Of a stretch of DNA of 32,065 nucleotides, positions 1-8,107 are shown one piece after another (position 1 is the stretch's first letter; every line of letters begins with the position of its first letter). The notes beneath the pieces are model-generated. The model worked only from the letters and a program-made list of their open reading frames with translations. It ran no database searches and had not been told where the DNA came from. This DNA is from UBA1822 sp963615055 (lineage in GTDB: Bacteria > Bacillota > Negativicutes > Veillonellales > Dialisteraceae): positions 1-32,065 of the forward strand of contig CAVEFO010000018.1 in NCBI GenBank assembly GCA_963615055.1. Direction: 5' to 3'. The translations under genes and the position numbers were made by a program.

Positions 1-73
1 TCCCGTGATCGACGTGGCCGATGGTGCCGATGTTGACATGCGGCTTGGTTCTTTCATAATGTGCTTTTGCCAT
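1..73 (-). CDS. tuf: Elongation factor Tu, N-terminal fragment (runs off the window)
   Basis: The first 24 codons read MAKAHYERTKPHVNIGTIGH and continue VDHG, the unmistakable start of EF-Tu up to the beginning of its P-loop. EF-Tu is the GTPase that carries aminoacyl-tRNA to the ribosome. The ATG at 71-73 is preceded by an AAGGAGA ribosome site at 81-87. It is the last visible gene of the str operon, about 70 bases downstream of the fusA stop. The rest lies beyond the left edge, so integrity cannot be judged. Confidence 0.97.
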   Translation of the reverse strand, partial: MAKAHYERTKPHVNIGTIGHVDHG

Positions 74-144
74 TTTTCTGTCTCCTTATGGAAATATAGA
101 AATAGGTCCGGTTTCCGTTCCTAAAAGCGGAATCCGATTCAAAA

Positions 145-2223
145 TTATTTTCCGAGGCGCTGCTCGGTGATTTGCTGCGAAATGGCCTTCGGTACTTCTT
201 CGTAATGATCGAATGTCATCGTGAAGGTGCCGCGACCCTGCGTCGTGCTGCGCAGATCCGTCGCATAGCCGAACATTTCGGAGAGCGGGACGAAACCGCG
301 AATCTTGGAGTCGCCGTTTTCGGTTTCCATGCCTTCGATGCGTCCGCGACGGGAATTGAGGCCGCCGATGACGTCGCCCATGTAGGATTCGGGGACGTCG
401 ACTTCGACTTTCATGTACGGTTCGAGAAGGACGGGATCCGCCTTTTTCGCACCGGCTTTGAACGCCATGGAGCCTGCGACCTTAAATGCCATTTCCGAGG
501 AATCGACATCATGGTAGGAGCCGTCAAATACGGTGACTTTGATATCGACCATCGGATATCCGGCGACGACGCCGTCTTCCATGGCTGCTTCGGCACCGGC
601 CTGGACCGGTCCGATGAATTCCTTCGGAATGACGCCGCCGACAATCTTGTTTTCAAAGCTGAAACCGGCGCCCGGTTCCTGCGGTTCCAGACGGAGCCAG
701 CAGTGGCCGTACTGACCGTGGCCGCCCGTCTGACGGACGAATTTGCCTTCGGCTTCGACTTGCTTGCGAATGGTCTCGCGATAGGCGACCTGGGGTTTCC
801 CGACCGTCGCATCGACATTGAATTCGCGTTTCATACGATCGACGATGATGTCGAGGTGAAGTTCGCCCATCCCGGAAATGATCGTCTGATTCGATTCCGG
901 ATCGGTATGGACGCGGAACGTCGGATCTTCTTCCGCCAAACGGGAAAGCGCGACGCCCATCTTTTCCTGATCGGCCTTCGTCTTCGGTTCGACCGCGACG
1001 GAAATGACCGGATCCGGGAAGACCATCTTTTCCAGAATGATTGGATTAGCTTCATCGCAAAGCGTATCGCCCGTCGTGACGTCCTTGAAGCCGACAGCGG
1101 CTGCGATGTCACCGGAATACGCAATCTCGATTTCCTTCCGATTGTTCGCGTGCATCTGCAGGATACGACCGACGCGTTCTTTCTTTCCTTTTGTGGAATT
1201 CAAAACGTAGGTCCCCTGATGCACTTCGCCGGAATATACGCGGAAATACGCGAGTTTCCCGACGTAGGGATCACTCATAATCTTGAAGGCCAATGCGGAC
1301 ATCGGCGCTTTGTCGGACGATTCGCGCGTCAGCGGCTCTTCCGTCTTCGGATCGATCCCATTGACCGGCGGGACATCGGTCGGAGCCGGCAGGTAATCAA
1401 TGACGGCATCGAGAAGCATCTGGATGCCCTTGTTCTTGTAAGCGGAACCGCAGAAGACCGGATAGACTTCACAGGCGATGACCTGCTTGCGGAGCGCCGC
1501 CTTGATTTCTTCGATCGAGAGCTCTTCGCCTTCCAGATATTTCTCCATCAGAGCTTCATCGCCTTCCGCCGCCGTCTCGCAAATGATTTCGCGATACTTC
1601 TCGACATCGGCTTTCATCTCTTCCGGAATATCGGTAATCTCGATTTCCGTACCCTTGTCGTCCTTGTAAATCTCAGCTTTGCGGGTCAACAAATCCACAA
1701 TGCCGACGAACGTATTTTCCGCACCGATCGGCAGCTGCATCGCAATCGCATTCGCATGGAGGCGATCCTTCATCGTCTGGACGGCATGAAGGAAATTCGC
1801 GCCCGTGGTGTCCATCTTATTGATGAAAGCGATACGCGGGACATGGTACGTGCTGGCCTGTCTCCAGACCGTCTCAGACTGCGTCTGCACGCCGTCTTTT
1901 GCACTGAATACGGCCACAGAGCCGTCCAGTACGCGGAGAGAACGCTCTACTTCTACCGTGAAATCCACGTGACCGGGGGTATCGATGATATTGACGCGAT
2001 AGCCTTTCCAGTGGCAGGTCGTCGCAGCGGATGTGATCGTAATGCCGCGTTCCTGCTCCTGCGCCATCCAGTCCATCGTGGCTGCGCCTTCATGGACTTC
2101 GCCGATCTTATGATTGACACCGGTGTAGAAGAGAATACGTTCCGTGGTCGTCGTTTTGCCGGCATCGATGTGTGCCATGATGCCGATATTTCTTGTTTTT
2201 TCAAGCGGAAATTCTCTGCCCAC
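145..2223 (-). CDS. fusA: Elongation factor G
   Basis: This 692-residue protein has the normal EF-G length. The G-domain motifs are AHIDAGKT at 17-24, a switch I RGITITSAAT near 59, DTPGH at 81-85 and NKMD at 135-138. Domains II to V follow, with the typical domain IV segment GGHGQYGH. EF-G drives GTP-dependent translocation of tRNA and mRNA on the ribosome. The start codon is GTG at 2221-2223, preceded by TAAGGAGAA; no better ATG lies nearby. It sits 20 bases after rpsG and before tuf in the conserved str operon. The long open frame on the opposite strand here is a codon-bias shadow. Confidence 0.98.
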   Translation of the reverse strand: MGREFPLEKTRNIGIMAHIDAGKTTTTERILFYTGVNHKIGEVHEGAATMDWMAQEQERGITITSAATTCHWKGYRVNIIDTPGHVDFTVEVERSLRVLDGSVAVFSAKDGVQTQSETVWRQASTYHVPRIAFINKMDTTGANFLHAVQTMKDRLHANAIAMQLPIGAENTFVGIVDLLTRKAEIYKDDKGTEIEITDIPEEMKADVEKYREIICETAAEGDEALMEKYLEGEELSIEEIKAALRKQVIACEVYPVFCGSAYKNKGIQMLLDAVIDYLPAPTDVPPVNGIDPKTEEPLTRESSDKAPMSALAFKIMSDPYVGKLAYFRVYSGEVHQGTYVLNSTKGKKERVGRILQMHANNRKEIEIAYSGDIAAAVGFKDVTTGDTLCDEANPIILEKMVFPDPVISVAVEPKTKADQEKMGVALSRLAEEDPTFRVHTDPESNQTIISGMGELHLDIIVDRMKREFNVDATVGKPQVAYRETIRKQVEAEGKFVRQTGGHGQYGHCWLRLEPQEPGAGFSFENKIVGGVIPKEFIGPVQAGAEAAMEDGVVAGYPMVDIKVTVFDGSYHDVDSSEMAFKVAGSMAFKAGAKKADPVLLEPYMKVEVDVPESYMGDVIGGLNSRRGRIEGMETENGDSKIRGFVPLSEMFGYATDLRSTTQGRGTFTMTFDHYEEVPKAISQQITEQRLGK

Positions 2224-2243
2224 GATAGTTCTCCTTATTCCAA

Positions 2244-2714
2244 TTACCAGCGATAATGAGCAAAGGCCTTATTGGCTTCTGCCATTTTATGGGTATCTTC
2301 CTTCTTTTTGACGGCTGCGCCCGTATCATTGAATGCATCCATCAATTCGCCGGCCAAACGTTCTTCCATCTTGCGCTCACTGCGCTTTCTGGCAAAACCC
2401 ACCAACCAGCGGATACCCAGCGTCAGGCGGCGATCCGCTCTGACTTCCACCGGCACCTGGTAATTCGCGCCGCCCACACGACGGGCACGGACTTCGAGGA
2501 CCGGCATGATGTTGTTGAGAGCCTGTTCAAAAATTTCCAGCGGCTCTTTGCCCAGTTTCGACTGAGCGATATCGAATGCCCCATAGACAATCGATTCGGC
2601 GACGCCCTTTTTCCCATCGAGCATCACCTTATTGATAAGACGAGTGACCACCTTGGAACCGTACACGGGATCCGGCAGCACGTCACGTCTCGGAACTGCA
2701 CCTTTTCTCGGCAT
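2244..2714 (-). CDS. rpsG: 30S ribosomal protein S7
   Basis: The 156-residue product begins MPRKGAVPRRDVLPDPVYGS, the standard S7 opening, and contains the conserved RRVGGANYQVPVEV segment and the C-terminal HKMAEANKAFAHYRW. S7 nucleates assembly of the 30S head and contacts the E-site tRNA. The ATG is preceded by AAGGAGGAAAC. It is the middle gene of rpsL-rpsG-fusA, 56 bases after rpsL. In Escherichia coli S7 represses the str operon; whether that holds here cannot be seen. Confidence 0.98.
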   Translation of the reverse strand: MPRKGAVPRRDVLPDPVYGSKVVTRLINKVMLDGKKGVAESIVYGAFDIAQSKLGKEPLEIFEQALNNIMPVLEVRARRVGGANYQVPVEVRADRRLTLGIRWLVGFARKRSERKMEERLAGELMDAFNDTGAAVKKKEDTHKMAEANKAFAHYRW

Positions 2715-2770
2715 GTAAGTTTCCTCCTTAAACGATGTTGGTTATCAAAATTTTTCAAATGAAAGAAATA

Positions 2771-3145
2771 TTATTTCTTGTCACCCTTTGCGCCGTATTT
2801 GGAACGGCTCTGCTTGCGGTCCTTGACACCTACGGTATCGAGCGCCCCACGAATGATGTGATAACGAACACCCGGAAGATCCTTGACACGGCCGCCTCTG
2901 ATGAGGACGACGCTGTGTTCCTGCAAATTGTGTCCTTCGCCCGGAATGTAAGCGGAAACTTCGATTCCGTTCGTCAGACGCACACGAGCCACCTTACGAA
3001 GCGCAGAGTTCGGCTTCTTCGGGGTCGCGGTGTACACTCTCGTGCAGACGCCGCGTTTCTGCGGGCACTGCTTCAGTGCCGGGGTCTTTGCCTTATAGGT
3101 CAGGGTCTGTCTGCCCTTGCGAACCAACTGATTGATTGTCGGCAA
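2771..3145 (-). CDS. rpsL: 30S ribosomal protein S12
   Basis: The 124-residue product has the motifs TPKKPNSALRK (lysines 43 and 44) and GGRVKDLPGVRYH, so it is an intact S12, the decoding-centre protein. The start is taken as TTG at 3143-3145. It is eight bases after AAGGAGG and gives the family-standard N-terminus (M)PTINQLVRKG. An in-frame ATG 21 bases upstream lies in front of the ribosome site and would add seven atypical residues. Lysine at position 43 is the wild-type, streptomycin-sensitive state of the family. Confidence 0.97.
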   Translation of the reverse strand: MPTINQLVRKGRQTLTYKAKTPALKQCPQKRGVCTRVYTATPKKPNSALRKVARVRLTNGIEVSAYIPGEGHNLQEHSVVLIRGGRVKDLPGVRYHIIRGALDTVGVKDRKQSRSKYGAKGDKK

Positions 3146-3183
3146 TCTTGGCACCTCCTTTCTCAAATGGAAATTTATAATGG

Positions 3184-3210
3184 ATCCGCAAAAACAAGGT
3201 CTTTGCGGAT
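3184..3210 (-). other. Hairpin between the L7Ae-like gene and rpsL
   Basis: ATCCGCAAA pairs with TTTGCGGAT across a short loop just after the stop codon of the upstream gene. There is no T-tract beyond the stem. An RNA processing or partial attenuation site is therefore more likely than a full terminator; rpsL must be reached by read-through. Confidence 0.4.
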
Positions 3211-3211
3211 A

Positions 3212-3460
3212 TTACCGGGATAATACGGCCGCCGCCGCAGCCTTCACTTTGATGCCGCAGGCTTTGCCCAAATCCACTTTGGAAACATCCGTCGTCATCG
3301 GGACTTTCTTTTCGGCACAAGCCTCTTTCAAAGGAAGCGCGACACGATCATCGGCGTCCGCTGCCACAAAGACATGCACGGCCTCACCCTTCTCGATGGC
3401 CCGCGCCGTCTCCTTGATTCCCACCACGAAAACGGATTTTTTGAGTTCTTCCAGCTTCAT
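3212..3460 (-). CDS. rplGB: L7Ae/L30e-family ribosomal-associated protein (YbxF-like)
   Basis: The product is 82 residues from the ATG at 3458-3460, which is preceded by GCAGGTGAAAAG. An upstream in-frame ATG would add eight unlikely residues. The sequence has a KK..VFVVGIKETARAIEKG opening and an AADADDRVALPLKEACAEKKVP core, which is the kink-turn RNA-binding fold of L7Ae/L30e proteins. Its place directly before rpsL is the conserved Firmicutes location of YbxF. Related Bacillus proteins bind kink-turn RNA and associate with ribosomes; the precise role is not established from sequence. It is the first gene after a strong promoter. Confidence 0.88.
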   Translation of the reverse strand: MKLEELKKSVFVVGIKETARAIEKGEAVHVFVAADADDRVALPLKEACAEKKVPMTTDVSKVDLGKACGIKVKAAAAAVLSR

Positions 3461-3482
3461 CTTTTCACCTGCTTTTGCGCGC

Positions 3483-3523
3483 AAAAAACCGGCGCAACGC
3501 CATTACTATATCATTGCACCGGT
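3483..3523 (-). terminator. Terminator of the upstream membrane-protein gene, overlapping a promoter
   Basis: On the minus strand ACCGGTGCAA (3514-3523) pairs with TTGCGCCGGT (3488-3497), with one G-U pair, and is followed by six T. It lies about 125 bases after the YihY gene stop. The -10 box of the str operon promoter lies inside the loop. Confidence 0.6.
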
Positions 3524-3533
3524 CTCCTGTCAA
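3505..3533 (-). promoter_or_regulatory. Strong sigma-70-type promoter of the L7Ae-rpsL-rpsG-fusA-tuf operon
   Basis: A perfect TTGACA at 3528-3533 is separated by 17 bases from TATAGT at 3505-3510 (minus strand). It is the best promoter match near the str operon and lies about 45 bases before the first start codon. Confidence 0.8.
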
Positions 3534-3648
3534 TAAAAATTTTTCAAAACTTTCCCCAAAGCAAGCCGACTTTTTCACTACGCATCCGGGTGTATCGATA
3601 GATGCAAAAAGCCGCCCCCTCCCAAGCCTCGATCTCCGGTTTCCTTTA

Positions 3649-4524
3649 TCAATTCGCCGTTTCCGGTTCGCTCTTACGAAGGATGGGATGCATGAAGCGA
3701 TCATAATCCTTCCACGTCGCGATAAATTCTCCTCCCATAATGATCACCATGGCCGCCAAGTGGAACCAGATGAAGAGAACGAGCAGCCCGATGAGCGAGC
3801 CGTATGTCAGCCCCATGGAGGATAAATTCAAAATATAATAACTGTAACCGCCGGTCAAAAGGAGCCAAACAAGCGTGACGAGGACGGACGCCGTGAAAGC
3901 GCGCGACCATTTCGTCCGGTAGCGATGTGTGGCATAGCGATAGAAGACGGAAAGGGACAGCACCAAAATGAAAAACGGAACCGCATATTTCAAAAGGTTC
4001 CAAGAGTGAAGAAACATCGCGGGCAGCGTAAAATAGTAATCGAGCGCATAGACGACGGCGTTTCCGAAGACGGTGATCCCGAGCGAGAGCACCATGGCAA
4101 AGACGATAAGAAGCGTGAAGAGGAGGGATTTCGCTTTCACGGTGATCCAAGATTGCCGGTTTCTGTCATTGCTCATAGCCTTGTCGGTGGAACGAATGAC
4201 GACATCGATGCCCTGCGCGCCGGACCAAAGGGCGGCGACGAGCCCCAAGACGAGCCAGATGCTGCTTCTGCCCGCAATGATTCGATACACATAGCCTTCG
4301 AGCGCCACGGCAAAATCCGAAGGCAAGTAAGACAGTAGCTGCATGACGACGGAGATTTGCGGCGCCATAAAAAAGAGAACGGCATTGACGAGGAAGATCA
4401 TGAACGGCACGAGTCCCAAGATGAGATAGTACGTCGTCTCGGCGGCAAGCGCGCTGACATCATCAGCCATAAACCGCTTCGCCAGACCGAGCGCAAAAAA
4501 TTTCACGGTCTTTTGGATCCCCAT
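3649..4524 (-). CDS. YihY/BrkB-family inner membrane protein
   Basis: This 291-residue protein has about six hydrophobic segments. It contains the family-typical N-terminal stretch MADDVSALAAETTYYLILGL and a C-terminal SSMGLTYGSLIGLLVLFIWF. YihY/BrkB proteins are polytopic membrane proteins of uncertain function; older labels such as ribonuclease BN or virulence factor are historical. The ATG at 4524 follows AAAGGAGAGG. The gene is monocistronic: an extended -10 promoter lies upstream and a terminator follows before the str operon promoter. Confidence 0.88.
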   Translation of the reverse strand: MGIQKTVKFFALGLAKRFMADDVSALAAETTYYLILGLVPFMIFLVNAVLFFMAPQISVVMQLLSYLPSDFAVALEGYVYRIIAGRSSIWLVLGLVAALWSGAQGIDVVIRSTDKAMSNDRNRQSWITVKAKSLLFTLLIVFAMVLSLGITVFGNAVVYALDYYFTLPAMFLHSWNLLKYAVPFFILVLSLSVFYRYATHRYRTKWSRAFTASVLVTLVWLLLTGGYSYYILNLSSMGLTYGSLIGLLVLFIWFHLAAMVIIMGGEFIATWKDYDRFMHPILRKSEPETAN

Positions 4525-4556
4525 CGATGCCTCTCCTTTCTTTTGTATTTTCGTTT

Positions 4557-4565
4557 ATTATAACA
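4557..4565 (-). promoter_or_regulatory. Extended -10 promoter of the YihY-family gene
   Basis: TATAAT at 4557-4562 is preceded by TGT, forming an extended -10 (TGNTATAAT). There is no convincing -35 box. It lies about 35 bases before the start codon. Confidence 0.55.
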
Positions 4566-4615
4566 TATATTCGCGAAACGCTTCGGGAAACTGCCGCTCC
4601 GATTGATTTTTGTCC

Positions 4616-4644
4616 TTGCCTTCCGCCGCCGCAACGTTTATAAT
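4616..4644 (+). promoter_or_regulatory. Promoter of the tRNA-Leu gene
   Basis: TTGCCT at 4616-4621 and a perfect TATAAT at 4639-4644 are separated by 17 bases. The predicted start is about 7 to 10 bases before the mature tRNA 5' end. Confidence 0.7.
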
Positions 4645-4658
4645 ATCAAAATAATCAT

Positions 4659-4744
4659 GCGGCCGTGGCGGAATGGCAGACGCGCTACTTTGAGGGGGTA
4701 GTGATCGCAAGATCGTGTGAGTTCAAGTCTCACCGGCCGCACCA
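4659..4744 (+). tRNA. tRNA-Leu (anticodon GAG)
   Basis: A complete class II tRNA. The acceptor GCGGCCG pairs with CGGCCGC. The D arm carries the GGCGGAATGGCAGACGC signature. The anticodon stem CTACT/GGTAG encloses the loop TTGAGGG with GAG at the anticodon position. A long variable arm follows, then the T arm GTGAG-TTCAAGT-CTCAC. The 3' CCA is encoded. The long variable arm and the anticodon identify leucine reading CUC and CUU codons. Confidence 0.96.
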
Positions 4745-4789
4745 AAGAGCTGCGAGAAATTTTTACATTTTCTCGCAGCTCTTTTTTTT
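4745..4789 (+). terminator. Rho-independent terminator of tRNA-Leu
   Basis: A long perfect stem, AGAGCTGCGAGAAA with its complement, is followed by eight T. It starts directly after the CCA end. From its end to the next terminator at 4976 I see no gene, repeat or promoter. Confidence 0.9.
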
Positions 4790-4975
4790 GCGTTTTTCCA
4801 ATGCCATGTGCAGCGGAAAACGCAGCGATACGTTTTTATCTATCCATCGACGAGGATAAAATTGATTGGGAAACCCTTTGTCCGTCGGCTGCAAACCGTT
4901 GACCGCGCGCCGTATAGGAGGCAGCGATTTACACCCCATGCGCAGCAAGAGCGCAATCAATCTTTCTCAGGCAAC

Positions 4976-5016
4976 AAAAAAGAGGCTGCAAAATGGTGAA
5001 ACATTTTCGCAACCTC
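4976..5016 (-). terminator. Terminator of the ADP-ribosylglycohydrolase-like gene
   Basis: On the minus strand a GAGGTTGCGAAAATG arm pairs with CATTTTGCAGCCTC (one bulge, one G-U) and is followed by six T. It lies about 30 bases after the stop codon. Confidence 0.75.
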
Positions 5017-5044
5017 CTCCCAAACAGGGAAATCAACACGAACT

Positions 5045-6433
5045 TTACGATTTCTTGGCACTCGATTTTTTGACTGATTTTTTCTCCTCTTTTTTCTCCG
5101 GTTTCGCTTCCTGCTTTTTGGCCGATTTTGTCTCGACCTTTTTCTCCGATTTTATTTCCGATTTCTGTATCGATTCTTTCACCGTCTTCGACTCCGTTTT
5201 CGATTTCGGCTTTGTTTCGGTTCTTTTCACAGCCTTGGTTTCCGATTTTTTCTCGGATTTGGTTTCCGCTTTTATTTCTTCTTTCTCGGCCGCCTTCTTT
5301 TCCGCCGCTTTCTTCGCCGGTTTTACTTCTTTTTTCTCCTCAGCCGGCGTTTCTTCTTTTCCTGAAGATTTTTGTGCCGCCGCTTCTTCTTCCCACGTCT
5401 TATAGAGCTCTTTCGCCACAGCCTCAATAATCGTCGCGCCTTCCAAATGCGATATCCAGTAGTCCGGTAGAAACGCTGTGCCGAGCCGTGCCCCTTCGAT
5501 GGCGCCGACAAGAGACGCCGTCACAGAACTCTTTCCGTCGTGATGCGCCGCGGCCAAAATCGCCTCAAGGGGATCGTCATTCGCCAGTGCGCAATACACG
5601 CCCATCGCCAAGGCTTCCTCTGCCTTTTTCCCCGTCCCCAGAGAATGCAGGCTATCCACATGATCAAAAGACTTCCCTTTCCCGGCCGGATGTGCATTCG
5701 CTTGCGCGATTGCCGCTGAAAGCATCGCCGTCAGGACTTCCGTATGCTCGGATTTATTCAAAAGCGCCATGACCTCATCGAGCACTTTGGGTAGCGTCGT
5801 CCGTTTCCCGGAAAGTCCTGCGATAATGCCGGCAAAAGCGGCCGCCGCCTGGTATGCGACGGGATTCGTATGTGTCAAGACTGCGGCGCGCACCGCTTCG
5901 TAATAAGCGTCCCGCACATTTCCGGCATAAATCAGACCGATGGGGCCGCTCCGGATGAGCGCCTCACTGTCATTGTCGTCATTGATTTTATTTTTAAGCG
6001 AACCGGGCGTCTCGCTGGCAAGTGCCACCAATGTCGATCCCATACCTCTTTTGGCACGCATGAATTTTTCGCGAGCCAAGCAAAATTCCCGTTCATGCGG
6101 CTGTCGACGCATCCATGTCCGCTGCCCGCGCCGCGCCTCTTCGCCCGTCTGTCCGTAATACCAGCGCATGTACCCGCGATACAGTCCTTCCGTCCGATCG
6201 ATTTTCTTCGCCGAAGCCCACAAAAGTCCGTCGGCCGTCGCCAGCATCATTTGCGTATTTTGCGAAAACGGCGCCAAAAAATCCGTCTTGGGAGAGCGCA
6301 CGAGCGTCCGAAGACCGAAAGGACCGAATTGGCGCTTAATCGTCGCCACCGACAATACATCCAGCGGAGCGCCCAAAGCGTCCCCGGCGGCCTGCCCCAA
6401 GAGCATTCCGCAAAATTTATCAATCCCCGTCAT
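5045..6433 (-). CDS. ADP-ribosylglycohydrolase-fold protein with degenerate metal sites and a Lys-rich tail
   Basis: Residues 1-350 follow the ADP-ribosylglycohydrolase (ARH/DraG) family: GMLLGQAAGDALGAP at 9-23, a middle SEALIRSGPIGL, and THTNPVAYQAAAAFAG. Family enzymes bind two metal ions through TDDT and DTDT motifs and remove ADP-ribose from proteins. Here the first motif reads SQNT (57-60) and the second HDGKS (298-302), so most metal ligands are gone although D18 and D299 remain. Residues from about 351 to 462 are almost only K, E, S, T and A in imperfect KSEKKxETK-like repeats, probably disordered and strongly charged. The ATG follows GGTGAGGAGGG. I infer a binding or pseudoenzyme role rather than hydrolysis; the substrate is unknown. 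Confidence 0.82.
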   Translation of the reverse strand: MTGIDKFCGMLLGQAAGDALGAPLDVLSVATIKRQFGPFGLRTLVRSPKTDFLAPFSQNTQMMLATADGLLWASAKKIDRTEGLYRGYMRWYYGQTGEEARRGQRTWMRRQPHEREFCLAREKFMRAKRGMGSTLVALASETPGSLKNKINDDNDSEALIRSGPIGLIYAGNVRDAYYEAVRAAVLTHTNPVAYQAAAAFAGIIAGLSGKRTTLPKVLDEVMALLNKSEHTEVLTAMLSAAIAQANAHPAGKGKSFDHVDSLHSLGTGKKAEEALAMGVYCALANDDPLEAILAAAHHDGKSSVTASLVGAIEGARLGTAFLPDYWISHLEGATIIEAVAKELYKTWEEEAAAQKSSGKEETPAEEKKEVKPAKKAAEKKAAEKEEIKAETKSEKKSETKAVKRTETKPKSKTESKTVKESIQKSEIKSEKKVETKSAKKQEAKPEKKEEKKSVKKSSAKKS

Positions 6434-6500
6434 CCGAATCCCTCCTCACCGTACCTATCGGAAACTGTCCGTCTCCGCCTGCTTTTGCTTCTTTGCATTT

Positions 6501-6509
6501 ATTATAGCA
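6501..6509 (-). promoter_or_regulatory. Extended -10 promoter of the ARH-like gene
   Basis: TATAAT at 6501-6506 with an upstream TGC (minus strand) gives TGCTATAAT. No good -35 box is present. It is about 70 bases before the start codon. Confidence 0.55.
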
Positions 6510-6586
6510 TATCTCCATAGATTTTATGAATATATAAATTTATTTTTTCCTGTTTTGTTCAGAAACACTCTTCCAAAAAATACCGC

Positions 6587-6610
6587 AAAAAAAGAGCGGA
6601 CATACCGCTC
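6587..6610 (-). terminator. Terminator of the thyA-folA pair
   Basis: On the minus strand GAGCGG, loop TATGT, CCGCTC and seven T form a compact terminator about 70 bases after the folA stop. Confidence 0.85.
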
Positions 6611-6681
6611 CTCATCCCCGTTGGCCAAAAATCGAGAACGCCGCAAAAGAAAAACACAAATTCGATTTCGCTCCTCTGCCC

Positions 6682-7140
6682 TTATCGCTCGTACCGCACG
6701 AAACGATACCCCTCGTGCGCCTCCGACGCCGTTTCCTTCCATTCTTCTTTGGAAAATTCCGGGAAATACGCATCGCCTTCGTACTCCTTGTCGATTTCCG
6801 TCAGCTCCATTGCCTTCGCGTAGGGCAAAAGCGTCTGATATACCGACGCGCCGCCAATGATAAAAGCCTCTTCGCCCGAAAGGTGCGCCAAAAGTTCCGA
6901 GACACTGTGGCAGCAGATGACGCCCGCCGGTACCACGTAATCCTTGTTTCCCGTCAAAATATAATGCGTCCGTCCGGGTAAAACGCCGGGGAGACTTTCA
7001 AACGTTTTACGCCCCATGACGATGGGATGCCCCAGCGTGAGCGCCTTGAAGCGTTTCAAATCTTCCGGAATGTGCCAGATGAGGCGATTGTCCTTCCCAA
7101 TCACGCGATTTTTCGCCAGCGCACAAATCATCGTCAGCAT
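6682..7140 (-). CDS. folA: Dihydrofolate reductase
   Basis: The 152-residue protein matches chromosomal DHFR in length. It has IGKDNRLIWHIPEDLKRFK with catalytic acid D27, the NADPH-contact segment VMGRKTFESLP (41-51), and the FIIGGASVYQTLLPYA motif near 93. It reduces dihydrofolate with NADPH and so regenerates the cofactor oxidised by thymidylate synthase. The ATG overlaps the thyA stop (ATGA), and a GGAGG lies 10 bases upstream inside thyA, so translation is coupled. An ATG three codons downstream is possible but lies farther from the ribosome site. Confidence 0.97.
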   Translation of the reverse strand: MLTMICALAKNRVIGKDNRLIWHIPEDLKRFKALTLGHPIVMGRKTFESLPGVLPGRTHYILTGNKDYVVPAGVICCHSVSELLAHLSGEEAFIIGGASVYQTLLPYAKAMELTEIDKEYEGDAYFPEFSKEEWKETASEAHEGYRFVRYER

Positions 7141-7934
7141 CAGACAGAGACCTCCATCGCCAGTTTCCCGTGATGCCGATAATTGTCAAGCGTGATGTCC
7201 TCGGGCGTGAAGGCATAAAAATCGGAAACATTCGGATTGATGCAAAGCCGCGGCGCTTCATAAGCATCGGGAAGGCGCGTGAGCTGCTCGCGGAGGGCGG
7301 CTTCATGATTGGCGTAAATATGCGCGTTGTTGATGACGTGCGTGAAAAGACCGGGGCGCCATCCCGTCGCGCGGGCGATGAGATGGACGAGCACGGCATA
7401 TTGCGTGAAATTGAAGGGGATGCCGAGACCCATATCCCCTGAGCGCTGGACGAGCATACAATTCAGCCGCCCGTCTGCGGACACGTCCCACATGGTGAGA
7501 AACGCGCAAGGCTGGAGCGCCATGTCCGGCAAATCTTCGATATTCCAAAGGGAAACGATCATGCGCCGCGACTGCGGATCGGTCTTGAGTGTCTCCAAGA
7601 GTGTATCGACCTGCCGGTATTTTGCAATCTGGTAGCCGTAGGCCTTCCCGATTGTACCGTCTTCTCGCATCCATTCATCCCACACATAGACGTTCCAATC
7701 TTGCAAGACGCGGACGTCATTGGATTGCTTTTGCCAAATCCACAAAATTTCCTTGACGGCGGTCTTAAACGCGACAAATTTTGTCGTCAGGATCGGAAAC
7801 TCTTTCTCCAAATCGAATTGCAAAATCTGGTGCGGCAATTTATAAGCGGGCATCCCCGTCCGGTTGTCCCCCAAAGCGCCGCTTGCCAAAATCCTTTGCA
7901 CAATATCCAAATACTGCGTATCCGCGCTACTCAT
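7140..7934 (-). CDS. thyA: Thymidylate synthase (phi3T/Bacillus ThyA-type)
   Basis: The 264-residue protein methylates dUMP with methylene-tetrahydrofolate. Seen are FPILTTKFVAFKTAVKEILW with IWQKQSNDV, the nucleophile C143 in ALQPCAF, and QRSGDMGLGIPFNFTQYAVL for phosphate and dUMP binding. The usual PCH motif is PCA here, and the IWQ..SNDV block places it with the Bacillus subtilis ThyA/phage phi3T subgroup rather than the E. coli type. The ATG follows AAAGGAGAAAGT. The stop overlaps the folA start by four bases, giving the classical thyA-folA module. Confidence 0.97.
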   Translation of the reverse strand: MSSADTQYLDIVQRILASGALGDNRTGMPAYKLPHQILQFDLEKEFPILTTKFVAFKTAVKEILWIWQKQSNDVRVLQDWNVYVWDEWMREDGTIGKAYGYQIAKYRQVDTLLETLKTDPQSRRMIVSLWNIEDLPDMALQPCAFLTMWDVSADGRLNCMLVQRSGDMGLGIPFNFTQYAVLVHLIARATGWRPGLFTHVINNAHIYANHEAALREQLTRLPDAYEAPRLCINPNVSDFYAFTPEDITLDNYRHHGKLAMEVSV

Positions 7935-7952
7935 ACTTTCTCCTTTCTATAT

Positions 7953-7989
7953 CCGCTGTCCGTTATCCGTTTACCGTTTACCGTCCGTC
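7953..7989. repeat. Heptamer array, class CCGTNNN (left arm, thyA/recQ gap)
   Basis: On the plus strand consecutive 7-base units begin at 7953: CCGCTGT, CCGTTAT, CCGTTTA, CCGTTTA and then CCGTCCG. It lies between the thyA ribosome site and a 370-base non-coding gap. The opposite orientation (NNNACGG) occurs at the other end of the gap, near recQ. Confidence 0.85.
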
Positions 7990-8107
7990 ATGTGGAGAAA
8001 AAGGCTTGATCAGGCTTGATAGATTACGCTGCTTTACCTTTTCGCCTTTTCCATTCTCGCCTTTTTCGTCAAATCATAAAAAAACTTAAGTCGACAAACG
8101 GCTCCGC

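Noticed and set aside
172..2256. A 694-codon plus-strand open frame opposite fusA
   Set aside because: It is the mirror of a highly biased real gene; it has no ribosome site, no domain, and EF-G on the other strand is certain.
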